Shown here: positions 5,180 to 13,172 of the stretch, piece after piece
Position numbering within the stretch: the stretch's first letter is position 1
How the letters are laid out: every line of letters begins with the position of its first letter
Source: a virus
Virus record (IMG/VR): IMGVR_UViG_3300048839_001873
Span: 1 to 28,190 of that record
Reading direction: 5' to 3' (one strand)
Length of the DNA stretch: 28,190 bases
The notes under the pieces: model-generated
Told to the model about the DNA's origin: nothing
The model's database searches: none
Seen by the model: only the letters and a program-made list of their open reading frames with translations
Program-made: the position numbers and the translations under genes

Positions 5180-7139
5180 CCTGTTCGGTTTCGAGGGCGC
5201 CGACGAGCTTGGCCAGTCCTGGCGCGACGGGCTCACCCCCGATCCGGCGCTGACCGTCTCGGAATGGGCCGACCGCCACCGGGTGCTGAGCCCGCGCGCG
5301 TCGGCCGAGCCAGGCCGCTACCGCACCGATCGCACGCCCTACATCCGGGAAATTGTCGACGCGCTGTCGCCGATGCATCCGGCGCGCCGCATCGTGGTGA
5401 TGAAATCGGCCCAGGTCGGCTTCACCGAAGGCGGCAACAACTGGATCGGATACGTCATTCATCATGCGCCGGGCCCGATGCTCGCGGTGCAGCCGACCGT
5501 CGAACTCGCCAAGCGCTTTTCCCGCCAGCGCCTTGAGCCCCTGATCCATGAGAGCCCTGCGCTCCGGGAGCGCGTCAAGCCGGCGCGCTCGCGTGATGCT
5601 GGCAACACGGTGCTCTCGAAGGAGTTTCCCGCCGGACTCCTGGTCATCACTGGGGCGAACAGCGCCGTCGGCTTGCGCTCGATGCCGGCGCGCTACCTGT
5701 TCCTCGATGAGGTCGATGCCTATCCGCCGTCGGCTGACGAGGAAGGCGACCCGGTCGCTCTCGCCGAGGCACGCACCCGCACCTTCTCGTGGCGCTCCAA
5801 GGTTCTCCTCGGGTCGACGCCGACCATCCATGGCCTATCGCGCGTGGAGCGCGAGTACGAGGCCTCGGACCAGCGCCGCTACTTCGTGCCGTGCCCGCAC
5901 TGCCGGGAGATGCAGTGGCTCAGGTTCGAACGGTTGCGCTGGGACAAGGGCAAGCCCGACACCGCACATTATCTCTGCGCCTCTTGCGAAGAACGGATCG
6001 AGGAGCACCACAAGACGGCCATGCTCGAGGCCGGGGAGTGGCGTGCCACCGCGGACTCGGAAGACCCGGGCACCATCGGATTTCATATTTCGGCGCTCTA
6101 CTCGCCGGTCGGCTGGCTCTCCTGGGAGCACATCGCGCGGCTGTGCGAAGCTGCGACCACCGACGAAGCTAGGCGCAGCTTCAAGAACAGCGTGCTTGGC
6201 GAGACCTGGGTCGAGACCGGCGAGGCGCCGGACTGGCAGCGCCTTTACGAGCGCCGCGAGTCCTGGCAGATCGGCACGGTACCGAGCGGCGGCTTGTTCC
6301 TGACGGCGGGCGCCGACGTCCAGAAGGACCGCATCGAGGTCGATGTCTGGGCCTGGGGCCGAGGTCTCGAAAGCTGGCTCGTCGACCACATCGTGGTCGA
6401 AGGCGGACCCGAGCAAGCCGAGACCTGGGAGGAGCTTGGTCTCCTCCTCGATCGCACCTGGCTTCATGCGCACGGTACGCGGCTTGGCCTTGCAAAGCTC
6501 GCGATCGACACCGGGTACGAGGCGCCGGCCGTCTACGCCTGGGCTCGCAGGGCCGGCCATGCGCAGGTTGCGCCGATCAAGGGCGTCGAGGGCTTCAACC
6601 GTACGGCGCCGGTTGCCGGTCCGACCCACGTCGACGTCACAGAGGGTGGCAAGAAGCTTCGACGCGGGGCGCGGCTCTGGACGATCGCGGTCGCCACGTT
6701 CAAGAGCGAGACCTATCGCTACTTGCGATTGTCGGCGCCGACCGACGAGGAGATCGCGGCAGGCGCAAAAATTCCGGCCGGCTACGTGCACTTGCCGCGT
6801 GGCACCGAAGCCGAGTGGGTGAAGCAGCTCGTCGCCGAGCAGCTTGTCACGGTGAAGACCAAGCGCGGTTTCAGCCGGCTGGAATGGCAGAAGCTGCGCG
6901 AGCGCAACGAAGCACTCGATTGCAGGGTTTATGCCCGCGCGGCCGCGTGGATCGCCGGCGCCGATCGCTGGACCGAGGCCATGTGGCGCGACCTCGAGCA
7001 GCAAGTCGGAATCTCGGCCGACGCAAATTCCGACCAGGCCATTGAGCCTGAGGCGGTGGGCGCGACGGTGGCGGGTGTCATCCGACGCCGCCCCGAGCGC
7101 CGTGCACGCCGCGTTTTCCGATCGAGCTATCTGAGCTGA
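5127..7139 (+). CDS. terL: Terminase large subunit (GpA family)
   Basis: This 670-residue protein is a lambda GpA-type packaging motor. The ATPase domain shows a deviant Walker A (KSAQVGFTE at 93-101), Walker B (LFLDEVDAYP at 191-200) and a coupling motif (LGSTPT at 228-233). A four-cysteine zinc ribbon follows (C256, C259, C284, C287). The C-terminal nuclease domain begins with the acidic motif GADVQKDR (D397), and a later acidic motif, IDTGYE, supports a metal-dependent nuclease. The length is normal for the family. The protein should cut concatemeric DNA at the packaging site and pump it into the procapsid through the portal encoded two genes downstream. The start at 5127 lies within the small-subunit gene. 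Confidence 0.95.
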   Translation: MSAVTSPSSPRSGQSSADLFGFEGADELGQSWRDGLTPDPALTVSEWADRHRVLSPRASAEPGRYRTDRTPYIREIVDALSPMHPARRIVVMKSAQVGFTEGGNNWIGYVIHHAPGPMLAVQPTVELAKRFSRQRLEPLIHESPALRERVKPARSRDAGNTVLSKEFPAGLLVITGANSAVGLRSMPARYLFLDEVDAYPPSADEEGDPVALAEARTRTFSWRSKVLLGSTPTIHGLSRVEREYEASDQRRYFVPCPHCREMQWLRFERLRWDKGKPDTAHYLCASCEERIEEHHKTAMLEAGEWRATADSEDPGTIGFHISALYSPVGWLSWEHIARLCEAATTDEARRSFKNSVLGETWVETGEAPDWQRLYERRESWQIGTVPSGGLFLTAGADVQKDRIEVDVWAWGRGLESWLVDHIVVEGGPEQAETWEELGLLLDRTWLHAHGTRLGLAKLAIDTGYEAPAVYAWARRAGHAQVAPIKGVEGFNRTAPVAGPTHVDVTEGGKKLRRGARLWTIAVATFKSETYRYLRLSAPTDEEIAAGAKIPAGYVHLPRGTEAEWVKQLVAEQLVTVKTKRGFSRLEWQKLRERNEALDCRVYARAAAWIAGADRWTEAMWRDLEQQVGISADANSDQAIEPEAVGATVAGVIRRRPERRARRVFRSSYLS

Positions 7140-7145
7140 ACCAAA

Positions 7146-7358
7146 ATGACCCTCGAAGAGATGACCGCGCAACGCGACGCGCTGCTGGCGGCGCGCTTCC
7201 GTGGCGTGCGGACGGTCGAGATCGACGGTCGGCGCGTCACGTATGCCACCGACGCCGAGATGGCGGCCGCCATCACAGAACTCGAACGCCGGATTGCAAC
7301 TGCGGGCGAAGGCGGCCGACGCCGACGGATTCTGACCTCTGCTTCGAAGGGACTTTGA
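7146..7358 (+). CDS. gpW-like head-tail joining protein
   Basis: This 70-residue protein starts MTLEEMTAQRDALLAARF and has the helix, beta-hairpin (VRTVEIDGRRVTYATDAEM), helix layout of the gpW family. In lambda, gpW binds the portal vertex after packaging and completes the head for tail attachment. The position between the large terminase and the portal gene is the same as in lambda. The gene begins 6 bases after the terminase stop, and its TGA directly abuts the GTG start of the portal gene. The ribosome binding site is weak, so coupling from upstream is likely. Confidence 0.85.
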   Translation: MTLEEMTAQRDALLAARFRGVRTVEIDGRRVTYATDAEMAAAITELERRIATAGEGGRRRRILTSASKGL

Positions 7359-8846
7359 GTGCTCGCTTCGCTGCAACAGTTCCGGCGGCGTGTCGGGGCA
7401 TTCATTGGCGGGTTCGAGGCCGGGCTCGCAAACCGGCGACTGAAAGGATTCCAGCCGAGCCGGGCGCATCTCAACACGCTGATCGCGGCGGCCGGTGCGG
7501 ACATCACGGCGCGCGCCCGCTGGCTCATTCGCAACAACGGCTACGCCACGAATGCGATCGAGAGCTGGGCCGGCAACGTCGTCGGCGCCGGCATCAAACC
7601 GTCGTCACTGATCAAGGACGCCGGCTTGAAAGCAGCGGTCCAGGAGCTCTGGCTCGGCTGGACCGATGAAGCCGATGCGGAGGGCTTCACTGACTTCTAT
7701 GGTCTGCAGCGCCGGGCCGCGCGCGAGGTGTTCATCGCAGGCGAAGTGTTCTTCCGGTTCAGGCCGCGCCGGCCGCAGGACGGACTCACGGTGCCGCTGC
7801 AGCTGCAGATGCTTCCCTCGGAGATGCTGCCGCTCAATCGCAACGAAGTCATGCCCGGCGGCAATGTCATCCGCCAGGGCATCGAATTCGACGGGATCGG
7901 CCGTCGGGTCGCCTACCATTTCCTGCGGCGGCACCCGGGCGACATCACCGATCCCGGACTCGCTGGCGACATCGTGCGGGTGCCGGCCTTCGAGATCATT
8001 CACGTCATCGATCCGGTCGATGCCGGGCAGCTACGCGGAGTGTCGCGCTTCGCGGCCGGCATCGTGAAGCTGTTCCTGCTCGACCAGTACGACGATGCCG
8101 AACTCGACCGGAAGAAGGTCGCGGCGATGCACGCGCTCTTCATCACGACGCCGGCACCGGCCGAACCGCTCGATGCCGCGGAGGGGCGCGATCAGAACGA
8201 CGAGCGCACGATCGACCTGCAGCCCGGCCAGATCACCATGCTGGAGCCCGGCGAGGAGGTGCAGACTTCGGCGCCGGCCGACGTCGGCCAGACCTACGAG
8301 CCGTTCCAGTACCGGACATTGCTACAGGTCTCGGCCGCGCTTGGCGTGCCTTACGCCTATCTCTCCAACGATATGCTCAAGGCGAACTATTCGAACTCGC
8401 GCCTGGCCCTGCTCGAATTCCGCCGGCGGATCGAAGCCTATCAGCATGCCGTCATCGTCTGGCAGCTGTGCCGCCAGGTCTGGGCACGCTGGATGGACAC
8501 CGCGGTACTTGCGGGCACGCTCGCACTGCCGGACTACGACCAGCGCCGGCGTGAGTATCTGGCGTGCGGATGGCTGCCGCCGAAGTGGGATTGGGTCGAT
8601 CCGCTGAAAGACGCTCGCGCCGAGATCGAGCAGATCGACGCAGGTTTAAAGAGCCGCACGCAGGCGCTGGCCGAGCGCGGCTACGACGCCGAGCAGGTCG
8701 ATGCCGAGATCGCGGCCGACAAGGCCCGCGAAAAGTCATTGGGATTGAGTTTCGGATCGATATCGCCGTCAAGCGCCGAGCCGGCGCCAGGCGATCCGGC
8801 TGATGTCTCCTCTGCTGATACCACCAACCCACCCGCCAACGATTGA
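7359..8846 (+). CDS. Portal protein (lambda gpB family)
   Basis: This 495-residue protein is a lambda-family portal, the dodecameric ring through which DNA enters and leaves the head. The N-terminal region (ARARWLIRNNGYATNAIES, about residues 50-68) and the central AEVFFRFRP-like, EIIHVIDPVDAGQLRGVS (about 208-225) and LGVPYAYLSNDM (about 328-339) segments fit the family. The C-terminal part is acidic and proline-rich, as is common. A GTG at 7359 abutting the preceding stop is the likely start; there is no better start nearby. The 3' end overlaps the protease gene by up to 4 bases, depending on the start used there. Confidence 0.93.
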   Translation: MLASLQQFRRRVGAFIGGFEAGLANRRLKGFQPSRAHLNTLIAAAGADITARARWLIRNNGYATNAIESWAGNVVGAGIKPSSLIKDAGLKAAVQELWLGWTDEADAEGFTDFYGLQRRAAREVFIAGEVFFRFRPRRPQDGLTVPLQLQMLPSEMLPLNRNEVMPGGNVIRQGIEFDGIGRRVAYHFLRRHPGDITDPGLAGDIVRVPAFEIIHVIDPVDAGQLRGVSRFAAGIVKLFLLDQYDDAELDRKKVAAMHALFITTPAPAEPLDAAEGRDQNDERTIDLQPGQITMLEPGEEVQTSAPADVGQTYEPFQYRTLLQVSAALGVPYAYLSNDMLKANYSNSRLALLEFRRRIEAYQHAVIVWQLCRQVWARWMDTAVLAGTLALPDYDQRRREYLACGWLPPKWDWVDPLKDARAEIEQIDAGLKSRTQALAERGYDAEQVDAEIAADKAREKSLGLSFGSISPSSAEPAPGDPADVSSADTTNPPAND

Positions 8847-10129
8847 CCATCCGGACAATGTTGAACCTTCCCCACGTTGCGGCCCGCGTGTTCGGGACGC
8901 CGCTGATGATCGCCCGCGCCAAGCTCGAAGTGATCCTCGGCGTGCTGGCGCCGCGCCTCGCGGGAGGTGCCGCAGAACCGATCGAAGCCGAGAGCGATCC
9001 GGCACCGATGGTTTCCGTGACGGTCGAGCGGATCGCGGTGGTCTCGGTCATCGGCACCCTGGTGAGCCGCTCCAGCTATCTCGACGCAGCAAGCGGCCTC
9101 GTGTCCTACGGCGAGATCGCGGATGCGATTGCCGGCGCGATGAGCGACCCCAGCGTGCGCGGCGTTGTCCTCGATGTGGATTCGCCCGGAGGAGAGGTCG
9201 GCGGCCTGTTCGACCTGGTCGAACAGATTCAAGCGATCAGTGACGCGAGCGCCAAGCCGCTCTGGGCGGTGGCTAACGAATGCGCGCTATCCGCGGCTTA
9301 CGCCATCGCGAGCACGGCCGATCAGCTCTACGTGACGCGCACGGGCGAGGTTGGCTCCATCGGCGTGGTTGCGGTCCACGTCGACGAGAGCGGGGCAGAC
9401 GCCAAGGCGGGACTGGCCTGGACCTTCGTGTTCGCGGGCGCACAGAAGGTGGATGGCAATGCCCACGAGCCGCTCTCCGAGCGCGCCCGAGCGACAATTC
9501 AGGCGGACGTCGATCGCCTCTATTCCGAGTTCTGCGCGCTGGTTTCGGTCAACCGCGGGCTGACAAGCGAAGCAGCGCGCGGGACGAAAGCCGCGATCTA
9601 TCGCGGCGAGCTCGCGATCCGCGCGGGCCTCGCCGACCGCCTGGGCACGCTCGACCTTGCCATCGCCGAGATGGCCGCTGAACTCGATCGCGCGGCGACC
9701 GCGCGCCCATCCACCAAACCGAGACAGAAGAGGAGTCCGTCCATGGCGACGAACGAAACGGAACAGATTCCAGACGAGCCGAACGCGCCGCAACAGCCGG
9801 TCGAGCCTCAGCCGGCACCTGCGGCAGTTCCTGATCCTACGCCTCCTGCGCTGGAACCAGCGTCGGCGCCCGCGGACAAGCTTCGCGCGGAATTCGCCGA
9901 GATTGCCGCCGTCGCGGCTCAGGCGGCCCGGCTCGGGGTGACGGTCGACGCAGCGGATGCGGTCGCTAAGGGCGTTTCGGCGGACGCGCTTCGTCGCTCG
10001 GTGCTCGACACGCTCGCGGCACGCACCGAGGCGACCAGCGTCATCGCCGCTGCGCCCTCCACCCCGACGGCCGGCGATAGCCCGATCGTCCGGCGCGCGC
10101 GCGAGCGCGCCGCAGCGGCCCGCAGTTGA
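8843..10129 (+). CDS. Head maturation protease, S49 family (gpC-like)
   Basis: This protein of up to 428 residues has an S49/ClpP-fold protease domain (about 60-275), with the strand-turn DVDSPGGEVGG (111-121), a probable catalytic Ser150 in CALSAAYA and a probable catalytic Lys202 in AGAQKVDG. After residue 300 it becomes proline-rich, then helical, like a capsid scaffold. This is the lambda C/Nu3 arrangement, in which the scaffold is made from an internal start and the full-length protease matures the procapsid. Translation may start at the TTG at 8843, overlapping the portal stop, or at the ATG at 8858; both lack a strong ribosome binding site. The catalytic residues are assigned by motif position only. 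Confidence 0.9.
   Translation: MTIRTMLNLPHVAARVFGTPLMIARAKLEVILGVLAPRLAGGAAEPIEAESDPAPMVSVTVERIAVVSVIGTLVSRSSYLDAASGLVSYGEIADAIAGAMSDPSVRGVVLDVDSPGGEVGGLFDLVEQIQAISDASAKPLWAVANECALSAAYAIASTADQLYVTRTGEVGSIGVVAVHVDESGADAKAGLAWTFVFAGAQKVDGNAHEPLSERARATIQADVDRLYSEFCALVSVNRGLTSEAARGTKAAIYRGELAIRAGLADRLGTLDLAIAEMAAELDRAATARPSTKPRQKRSPSMATNETEQIPDEPNAPQQPVEPQPAPAAVPDPTPPALEPASAPADKLRAEFAEIAAVAAQAARLGVTVDAADAVAKGVSADALRRSVLDTLAARTEATSVIAAAPSTPTAGDSPIVRRARERAAAARS
9743..10129 (+). CDS. Nested scaffold protein (Nu3-like), internal start
   Basis: Inside the protease gene and in the same frame, an ATG at 9743 (codon 301) is preceded by AAGAGGAG about 7 bases upstream, a far better ribosome binding site than that of the full gene. 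It would yield a 128-residue protein with a Pro/Ala/Glu-rich first half and a helical second half (KLRAEFAEIAAVAAQAARLG), as expected for a capsid scaffold. Lambda Nu3 is made in exactly this way from within gene C. The nested product is inferred from the start signal and family precedent. Confidence 0.7.
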   Translation: MATNETEQIPDEPNAPQQPVEPQPAPAAVPDPTPPALEPASAPADKLRAEFAEIAAVAAQAARLGVTVDAADAVAKGVSADALRRSVLDTLAARTEATSVIAAAPSTPTAGDSPIVRRARERAAAARS

Positions 10130-10150
10130 TTCCCATAAGGAGCTCCAGAC

Positions 10151-10540
10151 ATGGCCACTCTTACCAAAGCGCCGACGCTCGGCGACCTGCTCAAGTATGA
10201 GCTCAACGGCAACTACACCCGGGAAACGATCACGCTGAAATCCGGCACGGACTACGCACTCGGTTCCGTGCTCGGCAAGATCACCGCTTCCGGCAAGTAC
10301 CGGCTCTCGCCCGCCGCCCAGGTCGTGGGTGACGAGGGCGCCGAGACGGCTGTGGCGGTCCTGATCGAGGCGGTCGATGCGACCGCGGCCGACAAGACTG
10401 GCCTCGTCGTCGCGCGCGGGCCCGCGATCGTGTCCAAGGCGGCGCTCGTCTTCGACGCGTCCGTCGACCAAGCGGCCGAGAAAACCGCCAAGCACGTCCA
10501 GCTCGCCGCGGCCGGCATCGTCGCCCGCGACACTGCCTGA
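10151..10540 (+). CDS. Head decoration protein (gpD-like)
   Basis: This 129-residue protein matches the head decoration family: an extended N-terminal arm (LGDLLKYELNGNYTRET), then a beta-rich body with LGSVLGKITASGKYR (about 37-51) and a conserved GLVVARGPAIVS segment (about 83-94). In lambda, gpD trimers bind expanded capsids at threefold sites and stabilise them against packaged DNA pressure. The start has a strong ribosome binding site (AAGGAG, 8 bases upstream), consistent with high-level synthesis. It sits between protease and capsid genes, as in lambda. Confidence 0.92.
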   Translation: MATLTKAPTLGDLLKYELNGNYTRETITLKSGTDYALGSVLGKITASGKYRLSPAAQVVGDEGAETAVAVLIEAVDATAADKTGLVVARGPAIVSKAALVFDASVDQAAEKTAKHVQLAAAGIVARDTA

Positions 10541-10567
10541 TCCCACGCCACTCGCTGACCGCAACCG

Positions 10568-10593
10568 GGCCTCGACGGATTTCTGTCGGGGCC
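10568..10593 (+). other. Hairpin between decoration and capsid genes
   Basis: GGCCTCGAC (10568-10576) pairs with GTCGGGGCC (10585-10593) with one G-U pair and an 8-base loop. No T tract follows, so it is a weak terminator at best. It could protect or tune the mRNA for the two highly expressed capsid proteins. Confidence 0.4.
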
Positions 10594-10620
10594 AGAACCA
10601 TTTTGAGGAGACCCAAAAGA

Positions 10621-11643
10621 ATGGCCCCGATAATCAATCCCTTCGACGCGGGCGGCTACACGCTCGCCGAGATGACCACCGCCATCAACATCCTGCCGAA
10701 CATCTACACTCGGCTCGGCGAGATGGGCCTGTTCCGCTTCGAAGGGGTGACCCAGCGCAGCGTCATCATCGAGCAGGCCGAAGGCGTGCTCAACCTGCTG
10801 CCAACCGTCCCGCTCGGCGGGCCTGCCACCGTCGCCAATCGCGACACGCGCTCGATGCGCTCCTTTACGGTGCCGTGGATTCCACACGACGACGTCATCA
10901 CGCCGCAGGACATCCAGGGCGTCCGAGGCTTCGGGGTGGCCGACGCGGCCGACCCGCTCGCAACCGTCATGGAACGCAAGCTCACCCGCATGCGCGCCAA
11001 GCACGCGCAGACGCGGGAATACATGGAGATCAACGCGCTCCGTGGCATCGTCAAGGACGGCGCAGGCGTCGCGCTCTACGACTACTTCGACGAGTTCGGC
11101 CTGGTCCAGCAGTCGGTCGATTTCGTGCTCGGGACCGCCGGCACGAACGTCCAGGGCAAGTGTCGCGAGGTCCTGCGCAACGTCGAGACCGAGCTTAAGG
11201 GCGAGACCATGAACGGCGTGCTCGCGTTGGTCAGCCCCGGCTTCTTCGACAAGCTCATCGGGCACTCCAAGGTCGAGGAGGCCTACAAGTATTTCTCTTC
11301 GACCGGCGCGCAGCCGCTGCGCGAGGACACCCGCCGCCGCTTTCCGTTCTCCGGCATCGTGTTCGAGGAATACAACGCAACGGTCACGCTCTCGACCGGC
11401 GCGACCGAGACGCTGGTTCCGGCGAACGAGGGCATCGCGTTCCCCCTCGGCACCATGGACACCTTCGTCACCTACGGGGCGCCTGCAAACCTGATCGAGA
11501 CCGTCAACACCATGGGGCTGCCGATCTATGCCCGCCAGATTGCACGGCCCGATGGCAGCGCTATCGATGTCAAGACCGAGGCCTCGCCCCTGCCGGTGAA
11601 CAAGCGGCCTCGCCTCGCGGTGAAAATCCTGAGCAGCAACTGA
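10621..11643 (+). CDS. Major capsid protein (lambda gpE family)
   Basis: This 340-residue protein belongs to the E-type major capsid family. It has the opening INPFDAGGYTLAEMTTAIN, the early RLGEMGLF segment, the PHDDVITPQDIQGVRGFG stretch (about 85-102), and the C-terminal region containing GIAFPLGTMDTFVTYGAPAN (about 272-291). It forms the shell around the nested scaffold and is stabilised by the decoration protein. The frame extends 18 bases upstream, but the ATG at 10621 has GAGGAG about 9 bases before it, which decides the start. The length is typical. Confidence 0.95.
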   Translation: MAPIINPFDAGGYTLAEMTTAINILPNIYTRLGEMGLFRFEGVTQRSVIIEQAEGVLNLLPTVPLGGPATVANRDTRSMRSFTVPWIPHDDVITPQDIQGVRGFGVADAADPLATVMERKLTRMRAKHAQTREYMEINALRGIVKDGAGVALYDYFDEFGLVQQSVDFVLGTAGTNVQGKCREVLRNVETELKGETMNGVLALVSPGFFDKLIGHSKVEEAYKYFSSTGAQPLREDTRRRFPFSGIVFEEYNATVTLSTGATETLVPANEGIAFPLGTMDTFVTYGAPANLIETVNTMGLPIYARQIARPDGSAIDVKTEASPLPVNKRPRLAVKILSSN

Positions 11644-11648
11644 GCCGC

Positions 11649-11969
11649 ATGATGGATGCGTTTGCGGCTGCGACCGACGCGCTGTTCGCCGACCCGAACA
11701 TCGCCCGCAACGCGCTCTGGCGCGCGGGCGGTGCGGGCGATGGCGTCGTGATCCGCGTCATCACCAAGAGGCCCGACCAGGCCGCCGGTTTCGGCGACAG
11801 CCGCGCCATCCTGCCGACGGTGCTGATCGACGTGCGCCGGTCGGAAATCCCAAACCCAGTCAGCGGCGACACGGTCGAAATCGACGGCATGCTGTTCGAG
11901 GTCCTCGCCACTCCGGTCGCGGACAGCCTCGGCCTGGTCTGGACCTGCGAGGCCGCACCACCGCCCTGA
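11649..11969 (+). CDS. Head-tail joining protein (gpFII-like)
   Basis: This 106-residue protein starts 5 bases after the capsid gene and looks like the lambda gpFII/phage-attach group: an N-terminal helix (AAATDALFADPNIARNALWR) and then beta-strands ending in VSGDTVEIDGMLFEVLATPV. Members of this group close the head and form the site for tail binding. The assignment rests on small size, strand pattern and position after the capsid gene, not on a diagnostic motif. Two adjacent ATG codons (11649, 11652) are possible starts. Confidence 0.6.
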   Translation: MMDAFAAATDALFADPNIARNALWRAGGAGDGVVIRVITKRPDQAAGFGDSRAILPTVLIDVRRSEIPNPVSGDTVEIDGMLFEVLATPVADSLGLVWTCEAAPPP

Positions 11970-11973
11970 TCCG

Positions 11974-12630
11974 ATGCGCTTCACGCTGAAGACCGACGAC
12001 CTCGTCAAAGGCCTGGCCGAGGCAGAAACCGACGCGGCGCGTTCCGTCACCGGCGCCATGCGCGAGGTGACGGAGGGCTTGAAATCCGACCTGCGTGCCG
12101 ACGTCGTCGATGGCGGCCTCGGGCAACGCCTCGCCAACACCTGGCGCGGGAAGACCTATCCGGAAAGCGCGGTGAGCCTCGAGGCGGCTTCGTTCGTCTG
12201 GTCGAAGGCGCCGAACATTGTCGACGCGTTCGACCGCGGCGTGACGATCCAATCCAGCCGTGGCTTCTGGCTCGCGATCCCGACGGCAGCCGCGGGGGTG
12301 AAGGGCATCAGTACGACCGGCGCCATGAAGCGGATCACGCCGGGCGGCTGGGAGCGGCGCACCGGAATGCGGCTCCGCTTCGTCTATCGCCGCGGGCGCC
12401 CTTCGCTGCTCGTCGCTGATAACGCGCGGCTGAGCAAGAAAGGACTGGCGCGGCCGAACATCGGCCGCACGCGCGGCGGCGCGCAATTCACGCGGTTGAA
12501 GGGCCGCTCGACAGTCGTCGTGTTCATCCTGGTGCCGCAGGTCACGCTTCGGAAACGGTTCGACATCGGCAGCGCCGCACAGCGCTGGGCCGATCGCGTC
12601 CCGGGCCTCATCGCAAGTCGCTGGAGATAA
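11974..12630 (+). CDS. DUF6441-like neck/tail completion protein (gpZ position)
   Basis: This 218-residue basic protein occupies the place of lambda Z. It has a helical N-terminus (about 8-45), then a beta-rich region with GFWLAIPTAAAG (about 96-107) and RRTGMRLRFVYRRGRPSLLVAD (about 128-149), and ends with VTLRKRFDIGSAAQRWADRV. It resembles the DUF6441 group of phage proteins. Its probable role is tail completion or joining at the neck, inferred mostly from synteny. It begins 4 bases after the preceding stop and is followed within 2 bases by a mini-gene. Confidence 0.65.
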   Translation: MRFTLKTDDLVKGLAEAETDAARSVTGAMREVTEGLKSDLRADVVDGGLGQRLANTWRGKTYPESAVSLEAASFVWSKAPNIVDAFDRGVTIQSSRGFWLAIPTAAAGVKGISTTGAMKRITPGGWERRTGMRLRFVYRRGRPSLLVADNARLSKKGLARPNIGRTRGGAQFTRLKGRSTVVVFILVPQVTLRKRFDIGSAAQRWADRVPGLIASRWR

Positions 12631-12632
12631 TC

Positions 12633-12716
12633 GTGGAAGGCAACGAGCTCGCAATTTGGATTGCCGTCCTGTCGTTCTCCGTCGTCGCGTTCGTGCTGGT
12701 GGCAACCGCGCTATGA
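12633..12716 (+). CDS. 27-residue single-span membrane mini-protein
   Basis: A GTG at 12633 opens a 27-codon frame whose product has a short acidic N-terminus (MEGNELA) followed by about 20 hydrophobic residues, a clear membrane segment. GGAG lies 6 bases upstream of the GTG. The TGA (12714-12716) overlaps the ATG of the next gene as ATGA, and that next gene lacks its own strong ribosome binding site, so coupled translation is likely. Most gene finders would skip a frame this small. It could instead be a non-functional leader that only delivers ribosomes to the tail terminator gene. Confidence 0.5.
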   Translation: MEGNELAIWIAVLSFSVVAFVLVATAL

Positions 12717-13147
12717 CGAGCCGGCGAGAACAGGTGCTGGACGCGATCAAGGCTCTCGTTGCCGCGGCGCTGCCCGATGCCGACGTGAAGCGCAACCTGG
12801 CCAAGCCTGAGCGCATTGCGCCGGGTGGCCTCGCCATCATCCGGGACGGCGATCCGGGCGAGCCGGAAGTCATTCTATCGCCGCTCACCTACGTCTTTAC
12901 GCACCGCGTCCCGATCGAGATCGCGGCCTATGAAACGTCAAGCCAAACCCGCGAGCAGGTGCTCGACGCCATGCTCGGAGCGATCGGTGCCGCCGTGGTC
13001 GCGGACCGCACGCTCGGCGGCCTCTGCGATTTCATCGAAGCCGAGGCTCCGTCAACCGACGATGTCGAGACCGCAGGCGCTCGCGCCGGCCGCTGGGCTG
13101 ATCCTTCGATCGTTGCGGTCTACGGCACGACCGATCCACTGAACTGA
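12713..13147 (+). CDS. Tail terminator-like protein (gpU position)
   Basis: This 144-residue protein begins MTSRREQVLDAIKALVAAAL and shows the alternating helix-strand pattern of phage tail terminators: an N-terminal helix, strands around GGLAIIRDGDPGEPEVILSP (about 44-63) and HRVPIEIAAYE, a second helix (about 82-100), and a final WADPSIVAVYG strand. It should cap the tail tube and join it to the head. The frame is open further upstream, but overlap of its ATG with the preceding mini-gene stop supports 12713. Homologues may carry misleading automatic names; a structural role fits the context. Confidence 0.7.
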   Translation: MTSRREQVLDAIKALVAAALPDADVKRNLAKPERIAPGGLAIIRDGDPGEPEVILSPLTYVFTHRVPIEIAAYETSSQTREQVLDAMLGAIGAAVVADRTLGGLCDFIEAEAPSTDDVETAGARAGRWADPSIVAVYGTTDPLN

Positions 13148-13172
13148 ATTCCATCAAACTTGGGAGAGTCCC

